Assembly: GCA_013298745.1 (NCBI GenBank)
Contig: JAAFIT010000014.1
Coordinates: 1 to 15,851, forward strand
Direction: 5' to 3'
DNA length: 15,851 nucleotides
Source of the DNA: Sphingomonadales bacterium
Lineage (GTDB): Bacteria; Pseudomonadota; Alphaproteobacteria; Sphingomonadales; Sphingomonadaceae
Shown: piece by piece, positions 15,290-15,851 of the stretch
How the letters are laid out: every line of letters begins with the position of its first letter
How positions within the stretch are numbered: the first letter of the stretch is position 1
Position numbers and translations under genes: made by a program
Notes under the pieces: generated by a model
Told to the model about the DNA's origin: nothing
Seen by the model: the letters and a program-made list of their open reading frames with translations, nothing else
Database searches by the model: none

Positions 15290-15851
15290 TTGGCCAGCCT
15301 CGCCACCGCCGCCACCGAAAAGGCCAGCATCGAAGCCTTTCGCCGGGATGTTGTCGATGCCTCGCGCGATGCGCTGGTGCTCGTCGATTTCTGGGCGGAA
15401 TGGTGCGGGCCGTGCAAGACGCTGACCCCGCTGCTCGAGCGCGTCACCGCCGAGAACGCCCCGCGCGTCAAACTGGTGAAGATCGATGTCGACAAGAATC
15501 AGACACTCGCCGCGCAGTTCCGCATCCAGTCGATCCCGACCGTCTATGCCTTTCTGAACGGCCAGCCGGTCGATGGTTTCCAGGGTGCGCTTGGCGAACG
15601 CGAGTTGAAGGCCTTTGTCGATCGCTTGCTCGCCGCCGTGCCGGCACCGCAGGACGAAGCCGATGCCGAAGCCGAAATCGCCGCGCTCACCGCCGCCGCC
15701 GAAGCCGCCAGCGCCGCCGGCATGCACAATGATGCGCTTGCCACCTTCGCCGCGCTCACCGCCGAACTGCCCGAGCGCGAATCACTCGCCGCCAAATATG
15801 CGCTGGCGCTGGTTGCCGCTGGCGACGCCGTGACGGCGGCCGAGGTCCTTG
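15290..15851 (+). CDS. Thioredoxin with C-terminal TPR-like extension (CnoX/YbbN-type), 5' part
   Basis: The frame starts at TTG 15290 and leaves the window after 187 codons. The thioredoxin domain spans about residues 10-115: VDFWAEWCGPCK with the redox pair Cys39/Cys42 and the cis-proline in QSIPT (Pro83). After it comes an acidic Ala/Glu-rich linker and a helical repeat (GMHNDALATFAAL), matching the thioredoxin-plus-TPR layout of CnoX (YbbN), a chaperone-like holdase and redox protein that hands clients to GroEL/DnaK. E. coli CnoX lacks the CGPC pair whereas this one keeps it, so it may be redox-active. GAGGA at 15278-15282 is seven bases before the TTG and no in-frame ATG or GTG lies upstream nearby, so TTG is the best start. 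Confidence 0.9.
   Translation, partial: MASLATAATEKASIEAFRRDVVDASRDALVLVDFWAEWCGPCKTLTPLLERVTAENAPRVKLVKIDVDKNQTLAAQFRIQSIPTVYAFLNGQPVDGFQGALGERELKAFVDRLLAAVPAPQDEADAEAEIAALTAAAEAASAAGMHNDALATFAALTAELPERESLAAKYALALVAAGDAVTAAEVL

Noticed and set aside
1..15851. CRISPR array, prophage, toxin-antitoxin, secretion or defence island
   Set aside because: No spaced direct repeats, no phage or system-specific proteins; nearly every base is in recognisable housekeeping or metabolic genes.

Overview
This window reads as ordinary chromosomal DNA from a high-G+C alphaproteobacterium, most likely a member of the Sphingomonadales. The evidence is the 3' end of a heparinase II/III-type gene directly before purH, a hisG-hisD pair, a thioredoxin with a C-terminal extension, and several hairpin repeats between genes of the kind common in sphingomonads. 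Genus is not resolvable by reading alone. I see no transposase, phage gene, CRISPR array, toxin-antitoxin pair or obvious defence locus.

Layout. (1) 1-3822, plus strand: heparinase-like 3' end, purH, a divergent crotonase-fold protein one base after purH, and a class C beta-lactamase-fold serine hydrolase. (2) 3879-8292, minus strand: an S9-family secreted peptidase, then hisG, hisD and a small PepSY-type membrane protein, the last three overlapping. (3) 8433-11705, minus strand: mmsA, enoyl-CoA hydratase and mmsB, a valine-degradation set. (4) 11896-13961, minus strand: a saccharopine dehydrogenase-like oxidoreductase overlapping a CDF metal-efflux gene. (5) 14082-15851: a GFA-family zinc protein (plus), a glycine-zipper lipoprotein (minus), tRNA-Gly(GCC) (minus) and a thioredoxin/TPR protein (plus) that runs off the end. 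No gene-free stretch exceeds 300 bases.

How genes work together. HisG and HisD are the first and last steps of histidine synthesis; PurH makes IMP, and its substrate AICAR is also a by-product of histidine synthesis, but the two loci are on opposite strands. The crotonase at 9430-10203, MmsB and MmsA fit methacrylyl-CoA to propionyl-CoA, with the acyl-CoA dehydrogenase and 3-hydroxyisobutyryl-CoA hydrolase steps absent here.

The most interesting material is non-coding: a modular palindromic repeat family at 3822-3874 and 11757-11890 whose 21-base hairpins differ by paired (compensatory) substitutions; a 33-base inverted repeat at 9321-9423 that overlaps the mmsB ribosome binding site; and a row of palindromes abutting the 3' end of tRNA-Gly. 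I found no convincing undescribed multi-gene system.
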